Shown one piece after another: positions 1 to 10,356 of a DNA stretch of 64,000 bases. This DNA comes from Ginsengibacter sp963792025 (GTDB lineage Bacteria; Bacteroidota; Bacteroidia; Chitinophagales; Chitinophagaceae). The notes under the pieces were generated by a model. It saw nothing but the letters and a program-made list of their open reading frames with translations, was not told the origin of the DNA and ran no database searches. The position numbers and the translations under genes were made by a program. Location: NCBI GenBank assembly GCA_963792025.1, contig CAWBUS010000008.1, forward strand, positions 124,001 through 188,000, given 5' to 3'. Position 1 is the first letter of the stretch. Every line of letters begins with the position of its first letter.

Positions 1-242
1 TTGTGAATAGAAATGAGGATAAAAACATCACGGCTGACATAATTAGTAACTCCGGAGATTTTTCAGGAAAAGCAGAAGCAAGCATCATAAACAGCGACGA
101 TCTAAAAGCGCCATTTACGATAGACAAGCAGGCACAATATATTCCTGTTACAAAAGATATAAAAATTTCGGGCAACAAATTAAGTTATAGCTTTCCTGCG
201 CACTCCTTTACTCAGATAAAAGTGGGTGTTAAACCCCAATGA
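1..242 (+). CDS. C-terminal end of a GH51-type alpha-L-arabinofuranosidase (partial, starts before the window)
   Basis: The frame is open from the first base and stops with TGA at 240-242, so this is only the last 80 or so residues of a protein whose start lies upstream; the GTG at base 3 is not a real start. The segment is a beta-rich tail that resembles the C-terminal beta-sandwich of GH51 arabinofuranosidases, ending in the usual pattern of a hydrophobic strand after a serine/phenylalanine-rich loop. This assignment is an inference from weak similarity and from the neighbouring GH67, GH39 and GH51 genes. The end overlaps the longest reading of the next gene by 17 bases, but that gene probably starts later, at 265. 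Confidence 0.5.
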   Translation, partial: VNRNEDKNITADIISNSGDFSGKAEASIINSDDLKAPFTIDKQAQYIPVTKDIKISGNKLSYSFPAHSFTQIKVGVKPQ

Positions 243-264
243 CAATTCTAAAATTTTCAACGGA

Positions 265-2340
265 ATGAAAATAATCATCTCCAACATCCTTTTTCTATTT
301 ACTTGTTTAATGCTTCATGCGCAGGATGGTCATCAACTCTGGCTTCGCGATAAAAAAGCGTTGCCAGTAAATGTCATATGCAAAAAGAATACCCCTACGC
401 TTGTTATTGCACGTAAGGAATTAGAAGATAGTTGGCAGGGTAAACCTGGTGCTACGATTTCATTAATCGTTAAAAATGATAAGGCGTTTAAAAATGATGG
501 ATTTAAAATTAGTAATGGAGCCATTCAAGCCAACAGCGACAAAGGAATTCTTTATGGCGTCTACGAATTGTTGCGTTCCCAACAAACGGGAGATGAAACA
601 AAAGAGCGCGTTGATAATCCTTCCTACGAATTTCGTATACTCGACCATTGGGATAATCCTAACGGATCAGTAGAGCGTGGTTATGCAGGTAACTCTATTT
701 TTTGGAGAAAACAAGATCCCTTCACGGTTACAACGGATGATAAAAAACTGTGGCAGGAATACGCCCGGGCAAATGCTTCCATCGGTATTAATGGTTCCGT
801 TCTAAATAATGTGAATGCATCACCGTCAATATTAACGCAGGATTATCTTAACAGGGCAAAAGCAATTGCCGATGTATTACGGCCTTATGGAATAAAAATA
901 TATCTCTCTGTAAACTTTGCATCGCCGGCAGCGCTTGGTGGTTTAAAAACTGCTGACCCGCTTGATCCCGCAGTAATGGCATGGTGGAAAAATAAAGCAA
1001 AAGAAATCTATAGTATCATTCCTGATTTTGGTGGCTTCCTTGTAAAAGCAAGCAGTGAAGGACAACCCGGCCCGCAAAATTACGGACGCACACACGCCGA
1101 CGGTGCTAACATGCTGGCAGATGCCTTGCAACCTTACGGCGGCATTGTTATGTGGCGTGCGTTTGTTTATAGCGCCAATGATGAAGATCGTGCAAAACAG
1201 GCTTACGACGAGTTTATGCCGCTTGATGGAAAATTCAGGGACAATGTAATTATCCAGGTTAAAAACGGGCCGATAGATTTCCAGGCACGCGAGCCCTTCA
1301 GTCCACTATTTGGCGCAATGAAAAAAACATCGGTAATGCCTGAATTCCAGGTAACGCAGGAATATCTTGGACATGCCGTTTATCTCGTGTTCTTATCTAC
1401 CATGTGGGAAGAATGTTTGCAGAGCGACACCTATCAACAGGGCAAAGGGAGTACAGTTGCCCGATGTACAGACGGCAGCATTTATCCGCAAAAATATACC
1501 GCTATTGCCGGCGTTTCCAATGTTGGTTTGGATACTAATTGGTGCGGCAACCATTTTGCGCAAGCTAACTGGTATGCGTATGGGCGATTAGCATGGAATG
1601 ACAAATTGAAAAGTGAACAAATAGCTGACGAATGGATTAAGTTAACCTTCTATAACGACTCGTGCGCAAAATCCGGTGCCGCTAATTATGCATCTGGATG
1701 GAAAGAGAATTTCCTCGGGCCTGTAAAAAAGATGATGCTCGAAAGCAGGGAAGCTGCAGTAAATTTTATGACGCCGCTCGGTCTGCATCATATCATGTCT
1801 GCAAACGGGCACTACGGTCCGGGTCCATGGTGGGCGCCAAAAGGCGTGAGGCCCGACTGGACACCTCCTTATTACCACCAGGCGAGTGCAAACGGAATTG
1901 GTTTCGATCGCACTACGAAAGGCAGTGATGCGGTAAGTCAATATCATGAACCGTTAGCTTCAGAATTTAATAACGTGGCTACTTGTCCTGATAAATATTT
2001 GCTTTGGTTTCATCATTTGCCATGGGATTATAAAATGCCGGGTGGACGTACGCTATGGGACGAGCTTTGCCTTCATTATGATAAAGGCGTGCACCAGGTT
2101 CGTGCGTTTCAAACAATTTGGGATAAAGCCCATCCGTGGGTAGATAGTACACGCTTTATGGCTGTGCAACGCAAGCTGCGTGAGGAAGAGGTAAATGCTG
2201 TTTTATGGAAAGATGCCTGCCTGCTGTATTTTCAGCAATTCAGCCGAATGCCTATCCCCTATGATGTTGAACGTCCTGTAAATAATTTGGATGACATAAT
2301 TGCAAATGATACAAGGAGAGGCGATGGCCGTTCACATTAA
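265..2340 (+). CDS. GH67 alpha-glucuronidase, secreted
   Basis: Removes 4-O-methyl-glucuronic acid (or glucuronic acid) side groups from the ends of xylo-oligosaccharides. About 691 residues, the usual length for family GH67. The start at 265 is preferred to the upstream ATG at 226 because it begins a clean signal peptide (MKIIISNILFLF, cleavage after LHAQ). GH67 landmarks are in order: an N-terminal alpha/beta domain, then the barrel with KASSEGQPGP (general acid glutamate), NGPIDFQAREP (aspartate) and EFQVTQEYLGH (second carboxylate). The C-terminal helical region is rich in Trp, including a GPGPWWAP stretch. It is intact and sits between two other xylan side-chain enzymes. Periplasmic or outer-membrane location is inferred. 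Confidence 0.93.
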   Translation: MKIIISNILFLFTCLMLHAQDGHQLWLRDKKALPVNVICKKNTPTLVIARKELEDSWQGKPGATISLIVKNDKAFKNDGFKISNGAIQANSDKGILYGVYELLRSQQTGDETKERVDNPSYEFRILDHWDNPNGSVERGYAGNSIFWRKQDPFTVTTDDKKLWQEYARANASIGINGSVLNNVNASPSILTQDYLNRAKAIADVLRPYGIKIYLSVNFASPAALGGLKTADPLDPAVMAWWKNKAKEIYSIIPDFGGFLVKASSEGQPGPQNYGRTHADGANMLADALQPYGGIVMWRAFVYSANDEDRAKQAYDEFMPLDGKFRDNVIIQVKNGPIDFQAREPFSPLFGAMKKTSVMPEFQVTQEYLGHAVYLVFLSTMWEECLQSDTYQQGKGSTVARCTDGSIYPQKYTAIAGVSNVGLDTNWCGNHFAQANWYAYGRLAWNDKLKSEQIADEWIKLTFYNDSCAKSGAANYASGWKENFLGPVKKMMLESREAAVNFMTPLGLHHIMSANGHYGPGPWWAPKGVRPDWTPPYYHQASANGIGFDRTTKGSDAVSQYHEPLASEFNNVATCPDKYLLWFHHLPWDYKMPGGRTLWDELCLHYDKGVHQVRAFQTIWDKAHPWVDSTRFMAVQRKLREEEVNAVLWKDACLLYFQQFSRMPIPYDVERPVNNLDDIIANDTRRGDGRSH

Positions 2341-2403
2341 ATTGAATAAAACTTAAAACAAATTGTTGGACATAATATACTCCAGGGAAACACAAACGAT
2401 ACT

Positions 2404-4102
2404 ATGAGATATGTGAAATTGATACTTTTTTTGTTATTGTATTTTAATTGCTCTTTTGCGCAACAAGGTGCTGTATCTATTCAAGTGGATGCTGCAAAAC
2501 CAATTGGCTCAATGAAACCGTTCTGGTCTTTCTTTGGTTATGATGAAGCCAATTATACAACAAGAAAAGATGGTAAGAAATTATTAACAGAACTACAGGA
2601 CTTAAGCCCTGTACCTGTTTACATCAGAACCCATAATTTACTTACATCAAAAGGCAACAGCGATGGACCTGACCTGAAGTGGAGCTTTACGGATGCTTAT
2701 AAAGAAGATCAGAATGGTCATCCCATTTATAACTGGATAACTATTGATAGTATTATTGATACGTACATTCAAAGAGGCATGAAACCTTTGATGGAAATCG
2801 GGTTTATGCCTGAAGCCCTTTCTTCTCACCCTGAACCATACGAGCATCACTGGAGCAGCGGCGGCAACATTTGGACGGGCTGGACCTATCCGCCCAAAGA
2901 TTATAATAAATGGAGAGAATTGGTGTACCAATGGGTAAAGCATTCTGTTGCACGTTACGGAAAAAAAGAGGTGACCACCTGGTTGTGGGAATTATGGAAT
3001 GAACCGAATATCGGTTATTGGTCGGGTACGTTTGATGAGTATTGCAAGCTGTATGATTATGCTGTTGACGGACTAAAGAAAGCTTGCCCTGAGTGTACTG
3101 TTGGTGGCCCGCATAGCACCAGTCCGCGGGATGATAAAGCATATAATTTTCTTACAAAATTTATTACGCATTGCCTGCATGGGGAAAATTATGCCACAGG
3201 CAAAACAGGAACGCCACTGCAGTATATTGGGTTCCATGCAAAGGGTTCACCGGAAATAGTTGATGGACATATCCGGATGAATATGGGTGTTCAATTAAAA
3301 GATATTCAAAGGGGATTTGAAGCAGTGAGTTCCTTTCCCGAATTAAAAAATATTCCGGTTATCATTGGCGAATGTGATCCGGAAGGATGTGCCGCCTGTT
3401 CAGAAAAAAGAGATCCAAAATATGGTTATCGAAATGGCACGATGTACTCCAGCTATACGGCTGCATCTTTTGCCAGGATATACGATTTGATGGATCGATA
3501 TAAAATTAATTTACGTGGTGCGGTAAGCTGGTCATTTGAGTTTGAAGACCAGGATTGGTTTGCAAGTTTTCGCGACCTGGCTACACATGGCGTTGACAAA
3601 CCGGTTTTGAATATATTCCGCATGTTTGGATTAATGGGCGGTGAAAGAATAGCCGTTCATACAAATGATGGCTTGAGTGCAGCCGATATAATTTCCAATA
3701 AAGATGCAACAGGAAATGATATTAATGCTATTGCCAGTAAAGATCAACATTCGATTTATGTAATGGTTTGGAATTTTAACGAAGAAGCTATTTCGGATTC
3801 CTCTTCCGAAGTTAAACTTGCAATAAATGGTATCGGACAAAAATAAGGTGTTGATTCATCATTATCGGGTGGACCAACAATTCAGCAATTCATTTGAAAA
3901 ATGGAAAGCAATGGGAAAGCCGCAGCAGGTAAGCGAAACACAATATCATGAATTGGAGAAGGCAGGACAACTTCAATTATATACGTCGCCGGAATGGAAG
4001 CAGGTAAAAGATGGAAAAGTGAATTTAGAATTTTCTTTACCAAACCATGGGAGTGTCTTTAATTCAATTAAGTTGGTAAATGGTAAGTGCAATGGAATTT
4101 GA
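2404..4102 (+). CDS. GH39 beta-xylosidase, one frameshift near the 3' end
   Basis: Predicted to release xylose from xylo-oligosaccharides. A signal peptide is present (MRYVKLILFLLLYFN, cleavage near CSFAQ). The barrel carries the GH39 acid/base motif ELWNEPN and a later GECDPEG strand end that supplies the nucleophile glutamate. The first frame stops at 3846 just after INGIGQK. The missing C-terminal beta-sandwich (VLIHHYRVD onward) continues in another frame to 4102. Dropping one T at about 3844 joins them as GQKKVLIHHY. The joined protein is about 565 residues, a normal length. The catalytic domain is complete either way. A sequencing insertion is likelier than true loss. Confidence 0.85.
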
Positions 4103-4233
4103 ATTTAAAGCACGCGGGAAAGTAAAAACGAATTATATGATGATGAATAATTTACTGCATAATTAGATGATTATCCTACTTATTCATTTAGATGTATTGA
4201 GCAAAAAATATCAATTAATAAAATCTTTGTAAA

Positions 4234-5169
4234 ATGATTTTGACTACCGGGTTTTCTCTAAAAAAAGTATTCATAAAAAGCTGTTGTTTGTTGTGGGTAT
4301 GTATGGCCTCCGTAACGGCAGAAGCGCAGCGAATAATTAATTTGTATCCGGGGGCAATTCCAAATTCAAAGCCGACCGAATTAAATGACATTCCGCAAAA
4401 CCCATCAGAAGGTTTGGTGCGTCGTATTATTAATCCAACACTTGAAATATACTTACCGGAAAAAGATAAAGCAAGTGGCGCTGCCATAGTAATCTGTCCT
4501 GGCGGTGGTTACAGCGTAATCGTATATGGTGGTGAGGGCGTATCGATTGCCAAAGCGTTTGCTGAAAAAGGTATCGCCGCATTTGTTTTGAAATACCGTT
4601 TGCCAAACGATTCCTTCCAGGTAAATAAAACTATTGCGCCCTTGCAGGATGCACAGCAGGCAATTAAAATAGTGCGTGATAGTGCATCGGCCTGGGGTAT
4701 TGATGTTAACAAAGTTGGCATCATGGGTTTTTCTGCGGGAGGTCATGTCGCCTCCACCGAAGCAACACATTTTAATAAGGCACTAATAGAAAACAAGAGC
4801 AACACCAACCTTCGGCCTGATTTTCAAATATTGGTATATCCTGTTATTAGTATGCAGGATAGTTTAACGCATAAAGGTTCAAGGAGGCAATTGCTTGGAT
4901 CTGATCCATCAAAAGAAACGATTGACCTTTATTCAAATGAATTGCAGGCAAATAAAAATTCCCCACCTGCCTATATCACACAGGCTGCGGATGATAAAGT
5001 CGTTGATGTGGACAATAGCATTATTTATTTTGAAAAACTCAGGCATAATAATGTACCTGTTGAAATGCACATTTATGAAAAAGGCAATCACGGTTTTGTA
5101 TTCAGGCATCCGGGATGGATGGAGCCATTGTTTGAGTGGATGCAAAGCCATAACTGGATGAACAAATAA
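4234..5169 (+). CDS. Secreted alpha/beta hydrolase, acetyl-xylan-esterase-like
   Basis: Probably removes acetyl or other ester groups from xylan. About 311 residues with an N-terminal signal sequence ending near AEAQ. The fold landmarks are an oxyanion loop CPGGGY, the nucleophile elbow GFSAGGH (serine), an acid in the AADDKVVDVD segment, and the catalytic histidine in GNHGF. These match the BD-FAE/esterase-lipase group that bacteria often encode next to xylanases. The start may be at 4234 or a few residues later, as there are nearby hydrophobic residues but no second Met in the leader. Position between a xylosidase and an arabinofuranosidase supports a hemicellulose role; exact ester specificity cannot be read from sequence. 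Confidence 0.85.
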   Translation: MILTTGFSLKKVFIKSCCLLWVCMASVTAEAQRIINLYPGAIPNSKPTELNDIPQNPSEGLVRRIINPTLEIYLPEKDKASGAAIVICPGGGYSVIVYGGEGVSIAKAFAEKGIAAFVLKYRLPNDSFQVNKTIAPLQDAQQAIKIVRDSASAWGIDVNKVGIMGFSAGGHVASTEATHFNKALIENKSNTNLRPDFQILVYPVISMQDSLTHKGSRRQLLGSDPSKETIDLYSNELQANKNSPPAYITQAADDKVVDVDNSIIYFEKLRHNNVPVEMHIYEKGNHGFVFRHPGWMEPLFEWMQSHNWMNK

Positions 5170-5205
5170 AACTTTTAATCTCAGGGAACTTTAAAAATTG
5201 AATTT

Positions 5206-7329
5206 ATGATAAAACAAAAGACATCAATAAAACTTCGATCACTATTGTTAATAGCAACAGGTTTTATCATCAATGCTGCAATGCCGCAAACGCCGGTGAT
5301 AACTTTAGACCTCGCAAAACCCGGAGCAACCGTAAGCCCCATGCTGTATGGTTTGATGACCGAAGAGATTAACCATTCTTATGATGGTGGTTTGTATGCG
5401 GAATTAATCCGCAACAGAATTTTTAAAGACAGTAAAACATCGCCGGAAGGCTGGAGTCTTGTGAAAGAAAATCCATCTGCCGAAGCGAGTATAAAATTAA
5501 TTGGCGCTGAAGAGCATGTACCGAACGATGAACGCCGGAATGCGATCAATGGTGCAATGACGGCTTGCTTAAGACTCACCGTAGAAAAAGGTGATGGCAG
5601 AGTGGGCATAGCCAATGAAGGTTACTGGGGCATTCCCGTAAAACCTTCCACAACTTATCAAGCCTCTTTCTATATAAAAGGAACAGACCGCAGGGAACCT
5701 CCCCGCTGGCCCTGGGAGCCAAAACCAACCACACCTCCCCTGCCTGTAATTGAAAATAACACTCCGGGCCCTATCATGGTTTCCATTGAAAGCAATGATG
5801 GTAAAACAGTGTATGCTTCGGGAACCATCAATCTTGAAAAAAGTATTTATTGGAAAAAATATGCGGTGACGTTAACCACTGCTGCAAACGTTACACCAAC
5901 GAAAGATGCACGCTTTGTAATTACGACCAACCGTACCGGTGTTTATTATTTTAATTTGGTTTCTTTATTTCCTCCAACTTATGACAATCAACCAAATGGT
6001 TTCCGCATTGACCTGATGCAAATGCTGGTAAATATGAAACCAAAGTTTCTCCGTTTTCCGGGAGGAAACTTTTTAGAAGGCCCTGCGATTACGGATGGGT
6101 TTCCCTGGAAAACTACATTGGGCCCCATTGACAACAGGCCGGGTCATAACGGCTCTTGGGGTTACCGTGCTTCTGATGGAATGGGCTTACTTGAATTTTT
6201 GATGTGGTGCCAGGACATGGGCGCAGAGCCGCTTTTGGCCGTTTATGCAGGATACTCTTTGGATGGAGACCATGTAGATGCAGGCCCGCTTTTAAAACCT
6301 TATGTGGATGATGCATTGGATGAGATAGAGTATGTTATTGGTGATACGACAACCTATTGGGGTGCCAAACGGGCTGCAGATGGACATCCCGAACCTTTCA
6401 AACTAAGCTATGTAGAAATTGGTAATGAAGATTGGTTTGACCGGTCGAATAGTTATGATGGAAGATTCAAACAATTCCGAAATGCTATTGAAGCAAAGTA
6501 TCCAAACTTAACATGTATATCTACCATTCCTGCTACGCAATATCCATCGATGAGTGTTACCGGCAAAGAACCGGCTGTGGTTGACGAACATTATTACCGC
6601 AACTCCTGGGACATGTGGGAGAATGCTTCGCAATATGATACCTACGATCGCAATGGCCCTAAAATATTTGTAGGCGAATGGGCAACCCGTGAAGGAGCAC
6701 CTGCCACTAATTTAAATGCTGCACTTGGTGATGCTGCCTGGATGACAGGCATGGAGCGTAATTCAGATCTGGTTATCATGTCCTGCTATGCGCCCCTATT
6801 CGTAAACGTTAGTAAAGATTCTGTAACCGGAAAAAGGGCGTGGCAATGGGATTCTGACCTGATTGGTTTTGATGCGCTTAACAGTTATGGCTCGCCGTCT
6901 TACTATGTGCAGAAATTATTCAGTCATTATTTGGGTAATAAAATTGTGCCTGCAACGGTCGCAAATATTCCTATGCAAAAAGCGCCACTTTCAAGAAGAG
7001 ACAGTGCCGAAGGCAAAGCACCTAAATCAGTTCCTACCATCTTTTATTCTGCCACGATGAATGATACAACAGGAACCGTCTATCTGAAAATTATAAACAC
7101 AACCGCTAAAAAGCAAGCCGTAAAAATCAGCCTTACCGGCGACACGAAAGTATCCTCAGATGCAGTGTTAATAATGATTAAAGGCGATAAGCCAGGTGAG
7201 ACAAATACGATTACCGATCGCGAAAATATCATTCCTGTTACAGAAACCATAAAAGGAATTAAGAAATCTTTTTCAAGAAAACTTGATCCTTACTCTGTAA
7301 ATATTATTGAAATGAAAACAAATAAATAG
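5206..7329 (+). CDS. GH51 alpha-L-arabinofuranosidase, secreted
   Basis: Predicted to strip alpha-linked arabinose from arabinoxylan or arabinan. It has 707 residues, longer than intracellular GH51 enzymes because a carbohydrate-binding-like beta domain (about residues 80-250) precedes the barrel. A signal peptide ends near NAAMPQ. The barrel contains FLRFPGGNFLEG, the acid/base motif EIGNEDW and the nucleophile motif FVGEWATREG, all hallmark GH51 positions. A C-terminal beta-sandwich ends in SVNIIEM. It lies 36 bases after the esterase, so co-transcription is likely. It is intact. A partial GH51-like gene also sits at the window start, suggesting two arabinofuranosidases in the locus. Confidence 0.93.
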   Translation: MIKQKTSIKLRSLLLIATGFIINAAMPQTPVITLDLAKPGATVSPMLYGLMTEEINHSYDGGLYAELIRNRIFKDSKTSPEGWSLVKENPSAEASIKLIGAEEHVPNDERRNAINGAMTACLRLTVEKGDGRVGIANEGYWGIPVKPSTTYQASFYIKGTDRREPPRWPWEPKPTTPPLPVIENNTPGPIMVSIESNDGKTVYASGTINLEKSIYWKKYAVTLTTAANVTPTKDARFVITTNRTGVYYFNLVSLFPPTYDNQPNGFRIDLMQMLVNMKPKFLRFPGGNFLEGPAITDGFPWKTTLGPIDNRPGHNGSWGYRASDGMGLLEFLMWCQDMGAEPLLAVYAGYSLDGDHVDAGPLLKPYVDDALDEIEYVIGDTTTYWGAKRAADGHPEPFKLSYVEIGNEDWFDRSNSYDGRFKQFRNAIEAKYPNLTCISTIPATQYPSMSVTGKEPAVVDEHYYRNSWDMWENASQYDTYDRNGPKIFVGEWATREGAPATNLNAALGDAAWMTGMERNSDLVIMSCYAPLFVNVSKDSVTGKRAWQWDSDLIGFDALNSYGSPSYYVQKLFSHYLGNKIVPATVANIPMQKAPLSRRDSAEGKAPKSVPTIFYSATMNDTTGTVYLKIINTTAKKQAVKISLTGDTKVSSDAVLIMIKGDKPGETNTITDRENIIPVTETIKGIKKSFSRKLDPYSVNIIEMKTNK

Positions 7330-7394
7330 AAACAATTTCTGTAGGAGGAAATCAAAATATTCAATCAACTTTAAAACAAATAAAAACAATCATT

Positions 7395-7733
7395 ATGAAG
7401 TATTTATTAACAGCCTTGCTCCTTTTTGGCTTTATGGTTACCAACGCACAAAACGCCATTGATGGAAAATGGAAAGGCAGCCGCGAAACACCAAACGGGA
7501 CGATGGAATTTAATTACACTTTTAAAGTGCAGGGAGATACATTAACCGGTACGATAAAATCACAGTTTGGCGAGTTGCAGTTAGAAAAAGGAAAAGTTGA
7601 TGGAAAGAAATTTTCTTACACCATTAGTTTCAATGGCAACGAAATTAATTCTACAGGCGAATTGGCAAGTGACGACGAGATCATCATCAAAAATGAGAGA
7701 GGTGAAACTAAACTGTCAAGAGTTAAAGAATAG
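7395..7733 (+). CDS. Small secreted beta-strand protein, function unknown
   Basis: A 112-residue protein with a clear signal peptide (MKYLLTALLLFGF, cleavage after TNAQ). The mature part, about 93 residues, is one small beta-sheet domain with repeated strands around a GKWKG opening and GDTLTGTIKS, GKVDGKKFSY and GELASDDEI strands. It has a lipocalin-like feel but no residues I can assign to catalysis. Proteins of this kind occur next to or fused with Bacteroidota glycoside hydrolases, so a binding or accessory role in the xylan locus is possible but unproven. It lies 65 bases after the GH51 gene on the same strand. Confidence 0.75.
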   Translation: MKYLLTALLLFGFMVTNAQNAIDGKWKGSRETPNGTMEFNYTFKVQGDTLTGTIKSQFGELQLEKGKVDGKKFSYTISFNGNEINSTGELASDDEIIIKNERGETKLSRVKE

Positions 7734-7881
7734 TTGACCATTGACAGAATTGTATCTAAAAAAATGGATGCAGGCCTTACTAACGGGTACCTGTATCCTG
7801 TTTCTTTATGCGTAGTTGAACAAGCAGCCGGAATTATTTTTATGAATTGGAACTTACTGGTGGCATATAAACAAACAGAAA

Positions 7882-10305
7882 ATGAACAACACCCTATTTT
7901 CGAAGCGAATTAGATTATTTAAAGTATTCATTTTTTCAAGCGTATTTGCAGTAAGTGTTTTCACTTCTGATACAATCCATGCCCAGGAAAAATTATACGC
8001 GAACGAATTTAATTTAGGCGATGTAAAATTATTGGACGGACCTTTTAAACATGCCCGCGACCTGAACATTCAAACACTTTTAAAATATAATGTCGACCGC
8101 TTATTGGCTCCTTATTTAAAAGAAGCTGGCTTAACACCAAAAGATTCCAGCTATACAAATTGGGCAGGACTTGACGGGCATATCGGTGGCCATTATTTAT
8201 CGGCCATGGCCATGAATGTTGCATCAACAAATAATACCGAGTGCAGGAGGCGTATGGATTATATGATTGCCGAACTCAAAGCTTGCCAGGATGCCAATGC
8301 AAAGAATAATACAAGCTGGGGCGTTGGTTATGTAGGTGGCGTTCCGAATAGTGCCGCGGTATGGAAATCTGTAAAAGATGGTGATTTCAAAGCCTTTCAT
8401 GCAGGTTGGGTTCCGTGGTATAATGTACATAAAATGTATGCCGGCTTAAGAGATGCATGGATATACGCCGGCAGCAAACAGGCTAAAAACATGTTTTTGC
8501 AATTTTGCGATTGGGCTATAAATATCACCTCATCATTAACCGATGAACAAATGCAAAGCATGCTGGATACAGAGCAAGGCGGCATGAATGAAGTACTGGC
8601 CGACGCTTATGCGATATCTGGCAATAAAAAATATTTGGTTGCTGCCGAAAGATTTTCGCATCACATGTTATTAGACCCGATGTCTGAAGGGATTGATAAT
8701 CTTGATAACAAACATGCGAACACCCAAGTGCCAAAAGCTATAGGTTTTGAAAGAATAGGTGAGCTAACCGGTGATAAAAAATATGCAGATGCCGGAAGTT
8801 TTTTTTGGCAAACAGTTACTACTAACAGGACATTGGCCTTCGGCGGAAACAGTCGCCGTGAATTTTTTCCAAGCGCTGCATCCTCTATGGATTTTATTAA
8901 TGATGTGGAAGGGCCTGAGAGTTGTAACTCTAATAACATGCTCAAACTAACGGAGGATTTATTCAGAAAAAATCCATCTGCGAAATATGCCGATTATTAT
9001 GAGCGCACGATATACAATCATATTCTGTCTACGCAAAATCCTGAAACCGGCGGCTATGTATATTTCACACCGGCCCGTCCACGCAGCTACCGCGTCTACT
9101 CTGCACCGAATGAAGCCATGTGGTGTTGCGTTGGTACCGGCATGGAAAATCATGGCAAATACAACGAATTTATTTATACGCATTCCCGCGATTCATTATT
9201 TGTAAATCTTTTTATCGCGTCTGAATTGAACTGGAAAGAAAAAGGAATACAACTAACGCAACAAACAAAATTTCCGTACGAAGACAAAACGAAGTTGCTC
9301 ATTACACAAGGCAACTCATCATTCAAATTAATGATCAGGTATCCGTGGTGGGTGAAGAATGGCGAATTGAAAATTGCTGTGAATGGTAAGGACGTGGCCT
9401 TTACAAATCAACCTTCTTCTTACGTAGCCATCAATCGCAACTGGAAAAAAGGAGATGTTGTAGAAATTAAATTACCGATGCATAATACCCTCTCACATTT
9501 GCCCAATGTGCCGGAATACATCGCGATAATGCACGGCCCGATTTTGCTTGGAGCAAAAACAGGAACAGAAGATTTGAAAGGTCTGATTGCGGATGACAGC
9601 CGCTGGGGACAAATTCCAAGCGGGAAAAAATTGCCGGTTGATAAAGCGCCCATTTTTGTTGCTGATAATATTTCATCAATCACCAATGATTTGGTGCCCA
9701 AAAAAAATGAACCGCTTCACTTTACGATTAAGGATGTAAAAGTTATAAATCCAATTAATATCGAACTGCAACCCTTCTACCAAATTTATGATGCACGGTA
9801 TATGATGTATTGGATGGCGTTGAGTAATCAAGGATATCAAAAATATATTGATTCAATTGCGGCATCTGAAAAAGAAAAACTTGCGCTGGAGAAACGCACC
9901 GTTGATTTTATAACGCCCGGCGAACAACAACCTGAAGTAGACCATGCCATGCAAAACGATAAATCGAGAACAGGCAATAACCAGGACCAAATGTTTCGCG
10001 AAGCATTTAATGGTGGCTATTTCAGTTATAACATGGCTACCAATAATGAAACCGGTTTGAGTTTAATGGTTCGTTATTGGGGCGCTGAATGGGGCAGCCA
10101 CAAATTTGACATTTACATTGATGATGAAAAATTAGCAACAGAAGATAATACCGGCAAATGGAATCAATCACAATTCAAAGAGATATCCTATGCCATTCCT
10201 GATGCAATGATAAAGGGTAAAGCAAATGTGCGTGTAAAATTTGTAGCATTGGACGGAAGCTCGGCGGGACCTGTGTATTATGTTCGATTGGTAAAAAATA
10301 AATAA
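7882..10305 (+). CDS. GH127-family beta-L-arabinofuranosidase, secreted
   Basis: Family GH127 enzymes hydrolyse beta-L-arabinofuranosides and use a zinc-coordinated cysteine as nucleophile. This 807-residue protein has a signal peptide ending near IHAQ. It carries the two landmark segments: EGPESCNSNN (acid/base glutamate plus a zinc-binding cysteine) and MWCCVGTGMENHG (paired cysteines, one the nucleophile). The barrel of helices is followed by beta-rich domains, the last (from about residue 690) ending in YYVRLVKNK. It is intact and belongs to the arabinoxylan block. Substrate range in this family is broad, so exact linkage is inferred from family, not shown. Confidence 0.9.
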   Translation: MNNTLFSKRIRLFKVFIFSSVFAVSVFTSDTIHAQEKLYANEFNLGDVKLLDGPFKHARDLNIQTLLKYNVDRLLAPYLKEAGLTPKDSSYTNWAGLDGHIGGHYLSAMAMNVASTNNTECRRRMDYMIAELKACQDANAKNNTSWGVGYVGGVPNSAAVWKSVKDGDFKAFHAGWVPWYNVHKMYAGLRDAWIYAGSKQAKNMFLQFCDWAINITSSLTDEQMQSMLDTEQGGMNEVLADAYAISGNKKYLVAAERFSHHMLLDPMSEGIDNLDNKHANTQVPKAIGFERIGELTGDKKYADAGSFFWQTVTTNRTLAFGGNSRREFFPSAASSMDFINDVEGPESCNSNNMLKLTEDLFRKNPSAKYADYYERTIYNHILSTQNPETGGYVYFTPARPRSYRVYSAPNEAMWCCVGTGMENHGKYNEFIYTHSRDSLFVNLFIASELNWKEKGIQLTQQTKFPYEDKTKLLITQGNSSFKLMIRYPWWVKNGELKIAVNGKDVAFTNQPSSYVAINRNWKKGDVVEIKLPMHNTLSHLPNVPEYIAIMHGPILLGAKTGTEDLKGLIADDSRWGQIPSGKKLPVDKAPIFVADNISSITNDLVPKKNEPLHFTIKDVKVINPINIELQPFYQIYDARYMMYWMALSNQGYQKYIDSIAASEKEKLALEKRTVDFITPGEQQPEVDHAMQNDKSRTGNNQDQMFREAFNGGYFSYNMATNNETGLSLMVRYWGAEWGSHKFDIYIDDEKLATEDNTGKWNQSQFKEISYAIPDAMIKGKANVRVKFVALDGSSAGPVYYVRLVKNK

Positions 10306-10356
10306 TTAAAAAATTTAGGTATAGACCAGGAAAGTTTTTTAAAATAATTGCTCAAC

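Noticed and set aside
226..264. GH67 start at the upstream ATG (226)
   Set aside because: It adds a polar stretch before the signal peptide and overlaps the preceding gene.
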